From Isotricha intestinalis (Eukaryota; Ciliophora; Litostomatea; Vestibuliferida; Isotrichidae), in NCBI GenBank assembly GCA_023807065.1, contig JAJJLU010000345.1:21738-85737 (forward strand): a stretch of DNA of 64,000 nt. Direction: 5' to 3'. The notes beneath the pieces were generated by a model, which had not been told where the DNA came from, did no database searches, and was given only the letters and a program-made list of their open reading frames with translations. The translations under genes were made by a program, and so were the position numbers. This document shows positions 18,684 to 29,042 of the stretch, piece by piece (within the stretch, counting starts at the first letter, position 1; each line of letters starts with the position of its first letter).

Positions 18684-20312
18684 TTAAACTAACTTATTTT
18701 GGCTTGTTAGTTCTTTATATAAAAGGATTAGTATATATGCATCTAATACACCATACATGATTTGATTTCTGTTTAAAGGTCTTTTTTTCCAATTTGATAA
18801 TTGGTCAATTTTATTTAAACTTTTATTAAATATAATTTTACATAATGTATTTAAATCTGGAGATTTTTTATTTGTTTTTTCTAAATATATATCTTTTAAA
18901 TCTTTTAATTTTTGATTATTTTGGAAAAAATTTTTAAAAAAAATATTCATTTCTTTTATATCACCTTGAAAATAGAATCCAATAAAGACTTTATCATTAA
19001 AAACTTCAATAAATTTATCTTTTAATTTTTGTTCATTTTTAAAACTAAAAGAATCTAAAATAACAGCATAATCTTCACAAGCAATTTGAATTATATCACT
19101 TTCTCTTTCTTTATTAAAATCTTCAAAAATTGATATTTTTGGTTTCCATTCTGTATCAATTCCAATTATTTCATATTTTTTAAAATTATCTAAAAATATT
19201 AATCCTTCTTCTAAATTATTTGAAGAGATAAATTTAGTATTATCTAATATATTCTTTGGTAATTTTATATAATCATCTTCATTATATAATTCTAATTCCA
19301 TATCTAATTCTTCTGTATATTGTTTATTTAATATTAAATCACTTTGTTTTAATTTGTTTTTTGCTTTTAAAATTTCAGATAATTTTTCCAGAAAAATTGT
19401 TTTGTCATTAAATAAATCATAAAAGTTTATTAATCTTATTGATTTATTTTCATAAGAATGGAGATAAAAATAAAAAGTAGAAATTTCATTTTCATATTTT
19501 AATCTTTCTAAAGTTTCTTTTGATAAATATTCCTGGAAATTTTCTTTAAGAATTATTCTAGTAATTTGTTTTATTTCTCTTTTTTCAATTAAATATTTTG
19601 TAAATTGTTCAATATAAGAAGGATAATATTTCAATAATTCTATCATTGGATATATATTATTAATTAAAAAATTTTCTCCTTTAAAATTATTAAACATTTT
19701 ATCAATAAATATTCCATGCAACAATTCTTCTTTTTTGATGTCATTTTTTTTTTCGTCGATTTTTTTCATTAATAAAATAATATACTTCTTAATTACATTT
19801 GTTTTAACTGATTTTTCTATTAAATCATTAATTTTATTAATAATTATATCAATAGAATCAATAATAATTTCACTATAGTCAAATAAATTAAGAATATCAT
19901 TTAAATAATTTTTTGGTATTGTAAAAAGTATATTTATACATTCTTCAGTTGAAAAATTTACTAAATTTAAATCCATTTCAACTAAACACTCATTTTTAAG
20001 TCCATTAAAAGAATCAATTAAATCTTTTATTTGTTTATTTGATTGTATATTATAATTTGATAAAGCAGAAAAAATTGAAAGAATAAAACTTGAAATATTT
20101 CTTTTAAAATCTAACATATTTTGAAATTGATAAAGTTTTCCAAAAATATTATCTTTATCTATATTTTTCATATTTTTATCATTATAATTATTTTTTTCTG
20201 CCTTTTTAATTATTTCCTTAAATTTTTCATCAATCATTGAAACAGTAATTTTATGATTTATAATTAAATCTATTAATTCTTCATAAGAATTTGGCCATAT
20301 ATTTTCTTCCAT
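18684..20312 (-). CDS. 3'-5' exonuclease of the DEDDy class (EXD3/Mut7-like)
   Basis: 542 residues. The C-terminal domain (about 350-540) is an RNase D/WRN-type exonuclease: exo I GIDTEWKP near 384 (Asp and Glu metal ligands), IIQIACE, exo II with GFYFQGDIKEM, and exo III with YGVLDAYIL (Tyr and Asp four apart, the DEDDy signature). The N-terminal 340 residues are helical, as in Mut7/EXD3 proteins, where the exonuclease follows a helical region. Mut7 acts in small-RNA pathways; a general RNA 3'-end processing role is equally possible. Its ATG lies only 67 bp from the ATG of the myosin gene on the other strand. Confidence 0.85.
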   Translation of the reverse strand: MEENIWPNSYEELIDLIINHKITVSMIDEKFKEIIKKAEKNNYNDKNMKNIDKDNIFGKLYQFQNMLDFKRNISSFILSIFSALSNYNIQSNKQIKDLIDSFNGLKNECLVEMDLNLVNFSTEECINILFTIPKNYLNDILNLFDYSEIIIDSIDIIINKINDLIEKSVKTNVIKKYIILLMKKIDEKKNDIKKEELLHGIFIDKMFNNFKGENFLINNIYPMIELLKYYPSYIEQFTKYLIEKREIKQITRIILKENFQEYLSKETLERLKYENEISTFYFYLHSYENKSIRLINFYDLFNDKTIFLEKLSEILKAKNKLKQSDLILNKQYTEELDMELELYNEDDYIKLPKNILDNTKFISSNNLEEGLIFLDNFKKYEIIGIDTEWKPKISIFEDFNKERESDIIQIACEDYAVILDSFSFKNEQKLKDKFIEVFNDKVFIGFYFQGDIKEMNIFFKNFFQNNQKLKDLKDIYLEKTNKKSPDLNTLCKIIFNKSLNKIDQLSNWKKRPLNRNQIMYGVLDAYILILLYKELTSQNKLV

Positions 20313-20379
20313 TTTTTTGTAATATTTTATTATTATTTATATTAATTTTTTAATTTTCTCTGTTTAAATAATTTAAAGT
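20313..20379. promoter_or_regulatory. 67-bp divergent promoter region
   Basis: These bases separate the start codons of the exonuclease gene (minus) and the myosin-like gene (plus). They are almost pure A and T, with a TTATTATTATTTATATTAA core and a single CTCTG. Both 5' UTRs and both promoters must fit here or overlap coding sequence. No known element can be assigned. Confidence 0.4.
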
Positions 20380-23300
20380 ATGAAAGATAATACAGATTTG
20401 TTAAATCAAATAATTTGGTTTAATAATGATGAAATGTTATATGAAGAAGAAAATGAAAAAAATAATATTTGTTTAGTTGGTAAAGTTAGTGAATATGATA
20501 ATATTTCTAATTTATATTCTATTGATATAATTTATCCAAAAAATACAGAAAATAAAATGTTAACTAAGGTTCAATTACCAAAAAATTTATTGAGTATAAA
20601 TTTCTTTAATATTGAAGAAATTAATAAAAAAATTGAAATAGATTATTTAGAAAATATTGAAGATAATTTTTTCAATGAAAAATTAACATATTATATTTTG
20701 GAAAGATTTAAAAAAGAAAAGTATTTTTCAAAAGTAAATAATAATATTATTTTATCATATTTAAATAAAAAAATTTTTAATTTTGATTGTAAAATTTTTA
20801 ATGATTTTTATCAAGAATTTTTGAAGAATACAAATAAAAATTTAATATTTTTTGGAGATCAATTAAGTGGAAAAACGAGTTTTTATAAAACAATTTTAAA
20901 AAATTTTATTTCTAAATTCCCTGATTCTGAACAAAAATTAATAAATGCTTTTGAAAAAGGATATGAATTATATAAATTATTTACTGAAACTTTTGATGGT
21001 CATTCAAGATGTAATTTATTAATTCAATTTATCATCAAAAAAGATAAAATTATTTCGATTAAATTTATTCCTAATTCATTAATGCCAGTAACTTATAATA
21101 ATTTCTATAAAATTTTTCATATATTTTCAAATTCTCTTAAAAAAGAAAATAATTTAAATGATAAAATTTCTAAAATTTTAAAAAATGAAAATTTGCCTTC
21201 AATTGAAGATTTAAATTCTTATTTTTCATTATTAAACATTCCAAATAATGAAATTAAACTTTTTATAAATTCTTTACTTGCTTTAATATATTTAATGAAT
21301 GAAGATTATAAAAATTTCTTTACTTTTTTATCAATTAAAGATTATGACAACAATATTAAAAGTTATAAAGACATTTTAATAAGGTTCTTATATTTTAAGT
21401 TATTTGAATGGTTAATTAAAAAAATAAATTCTTTTTTAGGAAATAATACATTACAAAAAAATGTGAATGAAGAAAATAAAATTTTTACATTTTATGATTC
21501 AATGAGTTTCAGTAAAAACATGTGTTGTGATTTATATGATATGATTCAAAATTTTTCTTATGAAAAAATAATATCTTTATACAATAAATATGCAATTAAT
21601 AATATATTAGAAGAATATAAAAGAGAAAATCTAAATATTCAATATTCTTTTAATGATAATAAAGAAGTTATTGATTTATTTGAACATAAAGGAATTTTTG
21701 ATATAATAAATTCAAAAGAAAAATCTAAAACTGATAAATCAATTTATTTAAATATATATGAAACTTTATCAAATAATATTTCTTTAGGAAACAAAGAAGA
21801 TAATTTTATTTCAATTAATCATTCATTTGGTGATATATATTATAAATATGATGGAATATTAAAAGATAATATTTTTATTACAAAAGAAATTAGTATTTTA
21901 TTAAGTAAAAGTACAAATACAATAATAAATAAATTAGAAAAAAACAATAATAATGAAGAAACAATTATAAATTATTATTTAAAGCAAATAAAAGATTTTT
22001 ATTCATATCTTTTTTATGGTAATTGCTATTTTATTCAAAATATATATTTTTCAGAAAATAATCTCGAATTAAAACTTTATAACCAAATATATTCATATTC
22101 TTTGGCAGAAATTATAAATTTCAATCAAGAAAAATTTTATATAAAATTAACAAACAAAGAATTCATTTCTATTGTGAAATATTTTTCAAGCAATATAAAG
22201 GATCTTATTGATTCAAAAAAAGAAGAAATAAATTCAAATAACATAAAAAAAATTAAAAATTTATTGATTGAAATTTTTACAACATATCTTGTTGAAAATA
22301 TGGAATTAAATAAATTATTAAATGACGATGAAATTCAAATTGGTTTATCTTCAATTTATTTTAGAAAAAAAGGATATGAATGGATGATAAAATATTTAAT
22401 GTATACAAAAAAAATTAAAATGATTCAAAGAAATTATAGAAATTATATAAATAATAAAAAAGATAAAATCGAAGAAAATAAAAAATATGAAAGGAAAATT
22501 TCTGAAGAAAAATTTTTTTCAGTAAATTCTTTTGAAGAAGATAAACCAAAATTAAATTTAGAAAAACAGAATAATAATAATAATGAAAAATTAGAATCAA
22601 ATAAAAAACCAAAAAAAAAATCAGTTTTAGATATTTTAACACAATCATCAAATGATTCTAAAAAAGAAGAAAAAGAAAATTCCAAAATTAAAAACCTTAA
22701 AGATGAAATAAAGAATTTAAAAAACCTTCAAGAATTAAATATTAAACTTCAAAAAGAAAATGAACAATTAAAACAAAGAATTAAGGATTTAAGTAATCAA
22801 GTTATTAAAGAAGAAAAAGAAGAAGAAGAAATTGATTATAAAAATATTATTGAAGAATTAAAGAAAAAAATAACTTTATTAAATAATGAAATAGAAGAGC
22901 ATAAAAAAACAATTGATACTCAAAAAAAAGAAATTGAAAAATTATCAGAAGAAAATTTAAATATGAATATTGCAAATGAAAAATTAAAAAATGAATTAAT
23001 TCATTGGAAAAATAAATATTCATCTTTAGAAAATAATAATAAAGAAAATAGAATATCTCAAGAAGATCTATTAGCAAATAAACAAATAAATCAATTAAAA
23101 TCAGAATTAAGCAGACAAAAAAATATTAATATAAAATTAACAAGTAATTTTAATGAAGAACATGAAAAATATATTAAAATAAAAGAAGAATTAGATAAAA
23201 AAAATAATTTATTAAAAGATTTAGAAAACCAATTATCTGAGGAAATGGGAAATAATAATTTATTGAATAAAAATAATTTATTAAATAGAAATAGATTAAT

Positions 23301-23754
23301 CCAAAATAAAAGAGAAAATAAAAATCATGAAAAAAAAATTTCAAATTTAGAAGATGATATTTATAATATTACTGGAAATATTGGATTATTTAAAAAAGCT
23401 TTAATAAAAAAAAATAATATTATTAAAAATAAAAATAAAATTATTGAACTTCTTTATTATATTATCAAAAATAAAAATTTAGAAGTCCAATGTTATAAAA
23501 TGTTTAAATTTGTTAAAGATGAGAATGTTAAAAATTTAAAACAAAAAATAATAAAAATTCAAGAGAAAGAAAAAAAGATTAATTGTGATATTAATGATTT
23601 AAATAAAGAAGAAAATAATAATGGGGATGATGATGTAATTGATTATTATGAAAAAAAAAGTGATAATTCAATTGAAGATACAATAAATATAGGTGACTAT
23701 GACAAAAACAATACTTTAATAGGAGAAGAAGAATTTGTTTTTGATAATGATTAA
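20380..23754 (+). CDS. Highly divergent myosin heavy chain-like protein
   Basis: 1124 residues. The first 670 align in layout with a myosin motor. The P-loop is GDQLSGKTS near residue 157 (canonical GESGAGKT, still GxxxxGKT). A switch-I-like segment follows (DGHSRCNLLIQFI, where myosins have NSSRFGK and a strand). A switch-II-like segment is FYDSMSFSKN near 370 (canonical DIxGFE). Then comes an IQ-like motif IQRNYRNYINNKK near 680, and a coiled coil from about 750 to 1010 with strong heptads. A charged tail ends the protein. Switch I and II are badly degraded, so ATPase activity is doubtful. Alternative: an unrelated P-loop coiled-coil protein. It may act as a nucleotide-locked tether. Confidence 0.68.
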   Translation: MKDNTDLLNQIIWFNNDEMLYEEENEKNNICLVGKVSEYDNISNLYSIDIIYPKNTENKMLTKVQLPKNLLSINFFNIEEINKKIEIDYLENIEDNFFNEKLTYYILERFKKEKYFSKVNNNIILSYLNKKIFNFDCKIFNDFYQEFLKNTNKNLIFFGDQLSGKTSFYKTILKNFISKFPDSEQKLINAFEKGYELYKLFTETFDGHSRCNLLIQFIIKKDKIISIKFIPNSLMPVTYNNFYKIFHIFSNSLKKENNLNDKISKILKNENLPSIEDLNSYFSLLNIPNNEIKLFINSLLALIYLMNEDYKNFFTFLSIKDYDNNIKSYKDILIRFLYFKLFEWLIKKINSFLGNNTLQKNVNEENKIFTFYDSMSFSKNMCCDLYDMIQNFSYEKIISLYNKYAINNILEEYKRENLNIQYSFNDNKEVIDLFEHKGIFDIINSKEKSKTDKSIYLNIYETLSNNISLGNKEDNFISINHSFGDIYYKYDGILKDNIFITKEISILLSKSTNTIINKLEKNNNNEETIINYYLKQIKDFYSYLFYGNCYFIQNIYFSENNLELKLYNQIYSYSLAEIINFNQEKFYIKLTNKEFISIVKYFSSNIKDLIDSKKEEINSNNIKKIKNLLIEIFTTYLVENMELNKLLNDDEIQIGLSSIYFRKKGYEWMIKYLMYTKKIKMIQRNYRNYINNKKDKIEENKKYERKISEEKFFSVNSFEEDKPKLNLEKQNNNNNEKLESNKKPKKKSVLDILTQSSNDSKKEEKENSKIKNLKDEIKNLKNLQELNIKLQKENEQLKQRIKDLSNQVIKEEKEEEEIDYKNIIEELKKKITLLNNEIEEHKKTIDTQKKEIEKLSEENLNMNIANEKLKNELIHWKNKYSSLENNNKENRISQEDLLANKQINQLKSELSRQKNINIKLTSNFNEEHEKYIKIKEELDKKNNLLKDLENQLSEEMGNNNLLNKNNLLNRNRLIQNKRENKNHEKKISNLEDDIYNITGNIGLFKKALIKKNNIIKNKNKIIELLYYIIKNKNLEVQCYKMFKFVKDENVKNLKQKIIKIQEKEKKINCDINDLNKEENNNGDDDVIDYYEKKSDNSIEDTINIGDYDKNNTLIGEEEFVFDND

Positions 23755-24762
23755 ATATAAATAAAAAAATAATTAAAAAAAAAATCCAATTATAATATGT
23801 TATTATAAAAGCTTAAAAAACAAAAATTAATAATTACACAATAATAATTTCATAAATATAGTAAAATTATATATAAGAAAAATAAGATAAGAAAATAAAA
23901 AAAATTCAATGAATAAAATTTATCAATTTCCTCTTAAATTTTTTCTTTTATTCACAATAATTTTTCCTCTAATATAACTATCTTTATTATCATTTTCTAT
24001 TATCTTGTATTTTTCCATAATTATTCCCAAGAATAAAATTACTACTATCATTATTATTATAATAATTATTATACAATTCTAAAAATTAACTTATTTTTTT
24101 AATGTATTTCATTCCTGAATATGAAAAAGAATTTCCATCAATTAAAATAATCATTTTTGAGAAGGTTTATCTAAAATTTATATAAACTGCTCTAAAGGAA
24201 TTAATTAAATAACAACTCTTAATAAAAAAAATTGCATTGATAAAGCTTATATAACAAACAACAATGACATCACTTCTAGTTTCTTCTACAAAATTAACCA
24301 GTTTATAAAAGAGGAGAAGGACTTTTTTATTTTTATTTTTCTTCAAAATCAATTTCTTTATTTAGACTTTATTAATGCTCTTTTCATTCATTTTAATTCG
24401 ATTATCTTTATCTAATAATATTTTTTTAATTTTATTTTTAATTAAGGTTTAATAGTTTATTTAATTTCATTTATTAAATTATTTGATTTATATTATTATT
24501 TTTATCATTGAATTTTTATATTTTATTGATTAGTATATTTATATTTGAAAGAATAATTTTATTGTTAAAATCATCTTTAAATTTTTATTCATTAATTATT
24601 TTATTCCTTAAATAAATATAGTTTTATTTAAAACAAATAAATAGAATGAAATTCCCTTTAAAATCAACATCAGTTATAAATAAAATGAGAAAAAAGCTTT
24701 AAAAAAAAAAATTTAAAATTTAAATATAAATCCAAAAAAAAAAAAAATAAAAAAACAAAAAA
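23755..24762. other. 1-kb gene-free spacer with faint minus-strand coding traces
   Basis: No ORF above 61 codons. The minus strand from about 24.38 to 24.10 kb reads, with a frame change and several stops, as a possible degraded protein (patches such as YKLVNFVEETRSD and QFILDKPSQK-like text). I cannot assign a family. The rest is A/T runs. The final 100 bases before 24763 are A-rich, as before other start codons here. Confidence 0.4.
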
Positions 24763-26358
24763 ATGACGTCCTCTCAAGATTTATCAAAGCGTTTAGAAGA
24801 AATAAAAAAGAGAACACCAAATAAAACATGTTTTGACTGTGGAGAGAAAGGAACAACATATGCAGCAATGGACTTTGGAACATTTGTATGTTCACGATGT
24901 GCAGGTCTTCTGCGAGAAATAAATTTTAAAGTTAAAGGAACAGGAGTAAGTATTTTTAAAGAAAAAGAAATTGATTTGTTAGATAAAATGGGAAATGAAA
25001 ACGCAAAAAAAATTTGGATGGGAAAATTCAAAGAAAATTCTGATAAAAAACCTGATCCAAAAGATGCTGAAGAATTAAAAAGATTTTTAATCACTAAATA
25101 TAAAGATAAAAGATTCTATAAGAAACCCAAAAAAAATAAAAGTGATGATGATGATGATGAAGAAGATAAAAATAAAAAAAATAAAGGGAAGAAAAAAAAA
25201 AAAGATGAAAGTGATAGTGATAGTGAAAGTGATGAAAGTAGTGAAGATAAAAATAAAAAAATTAAAGGGAAGAAAAAAAAAAAAGAAGAAAGTTCTTCTT
25301 CTTCTTCTGAAAGTGAAAGTGATAGTGAAGAAGAAGAAGAAGAAGAAGAAGAAAATAAAAATAAAAAAAAAGATAAAAAAAAGAAAGAAGAAGAATTAAA
25401 GGAAAACGAAAAGAAGAAAATATCTAAAATTTCTATTAAAAAACCTACTGATAGTAAGAAAGTAGAAAAAAAGGAAAAAGAAAAAGAAAAAGATAAAAAA
25501 GATAAAGAGAAAAAAGAAAAAAAAAAGAAAAAAAAGAAATCAAGCGATAAAAAAGATAATATTGATGATTTTGAATTTAATGAATCAAATGATAATAATA
25601 ATAATAGTAATATAAATCAAAATCAAAACGTTAATACAGGATGGGAGAATATATGGTCAAATACTTCAAATACTTCAAATACACCAAATATAAATAATAA
25701 TAGTGTAAATCAAAATAATAATAATCCATTTAATTTTGATTTTACAGTAACAACTCCTTCAAATAATCAAAATACAAATATTAATGTTAATAATAATAAT
25801 AATAATATCCCTGGAATGGTAAATTTAATGCAACAACCTCAAAACCAAATTCCACAACAAGAACAGAAAATTAACCAATTAGAAAATGCTTTAAATTCAT
25901 TGAATTTATCACAAAATCAAAATAATCAATTTCAAAATAATAATAATATGATGGGAATGATGAATATGGGAAATATGTATCCTAATATGGGAATAAATAA
26001 TATGAATCCTCAACAACAAATGATGATGATGATGATGATGCAAAAAATGATGCAACAAAGTGGAATGAATAATATGAATATGATGAATAATCAAATGAAT
26101 ATGATGAATAATAATAATATGATGAATAATAATATGATGAATAATAATATGATGAATAATAATGGTATGATGAATAATAATAATGGTATGATGAATAATA
26201 ATACTATGATGAATAATAATAATAATATTATGAACAATCAAATGAATATGCAACAACAGACACAAAAAGTTGATCCTTTTGCTGGTTTAACTTTAAATAA
26301 TATGAATAAAAAAACTGATAATAATAATTCAAATAATAACCCTTTTAATTTTATTTAA
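24763..26358 (+). CDS. ArfGAP-domain protein with prion-like Asn/Met-rich tail
   Basis: 531 residues. An ArfGAP zinc finger lies at the N terminus: Cys23, Cys26, Cys43 and Cys46 (CFDC ... CSRC), followed by the GLLRE segment with Arg51 at the arginine-finger position. It would stimulate GTP hydrolysis on Arf GTPases in vesicle traffic. Residues about 125-260 are Lys/Glu/Asp/Ser runs, and the tail from 270 is Asn/Gln/Met-rich with NPFNFDF and NPFNFI motifs, resembling AGFG/SMAP-type tails with NPF endocytic motifs. The Met/Asn run includes codon-level repeats. No intron. Confidence 0.88.
   Translation: MTSSQDLSKRLEEIKKRTPNKTCFDCGEKGTTYAAMDFGTFVCSRCAGLLREINFKVKGTGVSIFKEKEIDLLDKMGNENAKKIWMGKFKENSDKKPDPKDAEELKRFLITKYKDKRFYKKPKKNKSDDDDDEEDKNKKNKGKKKKKDESDSDSESDESSEDKNKKIKGKKKKKEESSSSSSESESDSEEEEEEEEENKNKKKDKKKKEEELKENEKKKISKISIKKPTDSKKVEKKEKEKEKDKKDKEKKEKKKKKKKSSDKKDNIDDFEFNESNDNNNNSNINQNQNVNTGWENIWSNTSNTSNTPNINNNSVNQNNNNPFNFDFTVTTPSNNQNTNINVNNNNNNIPGMVNLMQQPQNQIPQQEQKINQLENALNSLNLSQNQNNQFQNNNNMMGMMNMGNMYPNMGINNMNPQQQMMMMMMMQKMMQQSGMNNMNMMNNQMNMMNNNNMMNNNMMNNNMMNNNGMMNNNNGMMNNNTMMNNNNNIMNNQMNMQQQTQKVDPFAGLTLNNMNKKTDNNNSNNNPFNFI
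26061..26245 (+). repeat. Met-Met-Asn-Asn codon repeat inside the ArfGAP gene
   Basis: Short imperfect tandem units built from ATGATGAATAATAAT run through this stretch, encoding MMNNN repeats with occasional Gly or Thr. The pattern is at DNA level (same codons repeated), so it is likely to vary in length between copies or strains. Confidence 0.8.
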
Positions 26359-26612
26359 GTAATTCATTGTTAAATATAAAATCATAAATTAGTTATTAAT
26401 TACATTAATAAATAATAAATTCATTCAAGAAATAAAATTTATTTTAATATATTGGATAAAAATAAATAATTAAAAAACATTGTAAAAAAGAAAAAAATCT
26501 ATTCATTGGAAAAATTAGTATAAAATATCAAAAAAAAAGAAAAAAGTAAAAAAAATAAAAGAAAAAATAATTATAAAAAACAAAATAAAAAATCCAAATA
26601 AATAAAAAAATA

Positions 26613-28127
26613 ATGGGTAATTGTTGTGCTAGACAAGAAGTAGTAGAATTAGAAAGTGCAAGAAGTACTTCAGGAAGTAGTCATAGAAATTCATCAATAT
26701 TATTTGAAAAATTTTCAAAGCAAACAGATTACAAAAAAAAATATGAATATATTCAAATGTTAGGATGCGGAGCATTTGGAAAAGTTAGATTATATGTAGA
26801 TAGACAATGTAAAAGTTTCCGTTATGCAATAAAAACATTAAAAAAAGATTATTTCAATAAACATATATTAGATAGTATTGAAAGAGAAGTAGATATTTTA
26901 AGAAGCTTAGATCATCCAAATATAGTAAAATACTTTGAAACATATGAAGATGATCATTTTATTCATATTGTTATGGAATATATTCCAGGAGACAATTTAT
27001 TTAAATTAATAACAAATAAAAAATATTTTAAATTCACAGAAAAAGAAATATGTCAATTAATAACATGTTTATTAAAAGCAGTATTATTCCTCCATCACAA
27101 TAATATAGTTCATAGAGATATTAAACCAGAAAATATATTATTTTCAGTTCCAGGAGATTTTAATGCTTTAAAATTAATAGATTTTGGTTTATCAATTCAA
27201 AAAAATGCAAAAAATGAAAATAGAAGAGTTGGAACACCATATTATATGAGTCCTGAAATGATTCATGGTAATTTTGTTTATGAAAGTGATATGTGGAGTA
27301 TTGGAGTCATATTATTTATTATGGTTACTGGAAAACAACCTTTTAGAGCTCATGATAAAGAAGGAGTCTTTGAAAAAATTTTAAATGGAAAATATGATAA
27401 AAAATCACTTGATAAAAGCAAATGTTCTATCGAATTAAAAGATTTAATTAAAAAAACTTTAGTGAAAGATTATAAAAAAAGAATTTCAGTTGAAAGTGCT
27501 TTACAACATAAATGGTTTTCTCTATTTGAAGATAATAAAAATAATTTCCAAGTCATCGATCAAGATATTCTTGATTCATTGCAAAATTTCCAATATACAA
27601 ATATATTACAAAAAGAAACATTTTATTATTTGGCAAAATTATCAAATGATAAAGAAATATTAAAATTAAAAAAAGCTTTTGAAATAATAGATAAAGATAA
27701 TTCAGGTGAAATTGAATACGAAGAAATTCCAAAAATTTTTGAAGATTTAGGTATTCAAGCTTCAGAACAAGAATTAAAAAATATTTTCAATAGTTTAGAT
27801 TTTCATTGTGATGGAAAAGTAAACTATTCTGAATTTTTAGCTGGAACAATATCTTCTTTAAAAATTTATAAAGATGATAAATTATTTTCAGCTTTCAAAT
27901 ATTTTGATGTTAATGATGAAGGATATATTACTTCTGAATCTATTCTTTCTGCATTAAAAGCTAGTAATGTTGCTGTTGACGAAATCAGCTTAATTGATTA
28001 TTTTAATAAGAGAAAATTAAAAAAAATTAATTTTGAACAATTTAAAACTCTTGTTCTTGCTAAAAATTTTGAAGAAGAAAGTATAAAAAGATTTAAATCT
28101 AAATCTATTTCTATTGAAGAATATTAA
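26613..28127 (+). CDS. Calcium-dependent protein kinase (CDPK)
   Basis: 504 residues. The N terminus MGNCC is a myristoylation plus palmitoylation signal, so it is membrane-targeted. The kinase domain (about 48-305) has GCGAFGKV, AIKTL, HRDIKPEN near 167, DFG near 190, SPEM, and WSIGVILF. A junction helix follows, then EF-hands: DKDNSGEIEYEE, DFHCDGKVNYSE and DVNDEGYITSES, with a fourth degenerate one (about 470-490) that lacks the ligand loop. This is the canonical plant/alveolate CDPK order: calcium binding to the C-terminal lobe relieves autoinhibition. Full length and intact. Confidence 0.96.
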   Translation: MGNCCARQEVVELESARSTSGSSHRNSSILFEKFSKQTDYKKKYEYIQMLGCGAFGKVRLYVDRQCKSFRYAIKTLKKDYFNKHILDSIEREVDILRSLDHPNIVKYFETYEDDHFIHIVMEYIPGDNLFKLITNKKYFKFTEKEICQLITCLLKAVLFLHHNNIVHRDIKPENILFSVPGDFNALKLIDFGLSIQKNAKNENRRVGTPYYMSPEMIHGNFVYESDMWSIGVILFIMVTGKQPFRAHDKEGVFEKILNGKYDKKSLDKSKCSIELKDLIKKTLVKDYKKRISVESALQHKWFSLFEDNKNNFQVIDQDILDSLQNFQYTNILQKETFYYLAKLSNDKEILKLKKAFEIIDKDNSGEIEYEEIPKIFEDLGIQASEQELKNIFNSLDFHCDGKVNYSEFLAGTISSLKIYKDDKLFSAFKYFDVNDEGYITSESILSALKASNVAVDEISLIDYFNKRKLKKINFEQFKTLVLAKNFEEESIKRFKSKSISIEEY

Positions 28128-28373
28128 TTTTTTGCCATTTATAAGAAATAATATAGATCTCATGTTTATTGTTTGTATATAGAATTCAAATTATTGAGTA
28201 TAATATTATTTTAGTATGGTAACTAAAAATGATTCTTTTACATAATATATATTAGCATTGTTAGGATATAAAAAATAAATTTAACCTCTAATTAAACAAA
28301 AAATTTCAAAAACTCTTAAAAAAAAATATAAACTCCATTTTCATAATTAAGATAATTAAATGAAACAAAAAAT

Positions 28374-29042
28374 CTAAATTATTCCATATTTAACAAGTAA
28401 AATTTCCAAAGCAAACAAAAGGAAAATAATACCTCCAATCAGATTCATTTGTTTTTCAGAGATATAATGGGAAAGAACATTTCCTAAAAAAGTAGCAATA
28501 ATAATAGTACAGAAATAAGCAATCATAGTTCCACATAAAACACCATAAAAATTATAAAGAGCAGCTATAGCAATAGTAGTAATTTGACTTTTATCTCCTA
28601 ATTCACTAAGACATAAAAACCAAAATAATTCTAAACAAGTAGAAAAAGTTCCTTTATTTTCATCATTTGAATTATTATTTTCATTATCAGATAACATTTT
28701 ATAGCTTTTTTCATCTTCTTCTTTTTGTTTAATCATTTCATCATGAACACTTGTAGATTCCATATTAATACTTTCATTAATTGAGAAAATTCCATAAAGT
28801 AAAAAACAAAAAAATCCAATCCAATCAACTACTCCTTTTACTATTAATAACGGAACTAAGTATCCTACTGTAATTGCTAAAATATTCATTAATCCCATTG
28901 AAAGAAGACCTGTTAATAATAATGGCATCCATGATAATTTTGATGCATATATTAATACTAATATAAATGTTCTATCTGCTAACTCACTTAGAAATATTAT
29001 TGTGAAACTTTGACCTAGGGAACCTAGGAATGATACTGCCAT
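28374..29042 (-). CDS. GDT1: Gdt1/TMEM165-family (UPF0016) cation transporter
   Basis: 222 residues with six predicted membrane helices in two repeats of three. Each repeat carries the family signature: SELADRTF (residues 19-26) and SELGDKSQ (about 146-153), fitting the ExGD[KR][ST] motif, with Ala instead of Gly in the first. A short Asp/Glu/Asn loop (about 95-130) separates the repeats. Yeast and human members exchange Ca2+ or Mn2+ for protons in the Golgi; a Golgi or contractile-vacuole location is inferred. The stop is TAG. Convergent with the CDPK gene. Confidence 0.92.
   Translation of the reverse strand: MAVSFLGSLGQSFTIIFLSELADRTFILVLIYASKLSWMPLLLTGLLSMGLMNILAITVGYLVPLLIVKGVVDWIGFFCFLLYGIFSINESINMESTSVHDEMIKQKEEDEKSYKMLSDNENNNSNDENKGTFSTCLELFWFLCLSELGDKSQITTIAIAALYNFYGVLCGTMIAYFCTIIIATFLGNVLSHYISEKQMNLIGGIIFLLFALEILLVKYGII

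Noticed and set aside
20380..23754. Kinesin or SMC-type protein instead of myosin
   Set aside because: The P-loop lies near residue 157 with an IQ motif before the coiled coil, and there is no kinesin SSRSH-type or SMC hinge/Walker B arrangement; myosin is the better, though not certain, fit.
24167..24352. 61-codon minus-strand ORF in the 24-kb spacer
   Set aside because: Hydrophobic composition from AT bias, no A-rich leader or family match; adjacent frames read equally well, so at most it is a degraded fragment.
25909..26265. 118-codon His/Ile-rich ORF on the minus strand
   Set aside because: It is the complement of the Met/Asn codon repeat of the ArfGAP gene.
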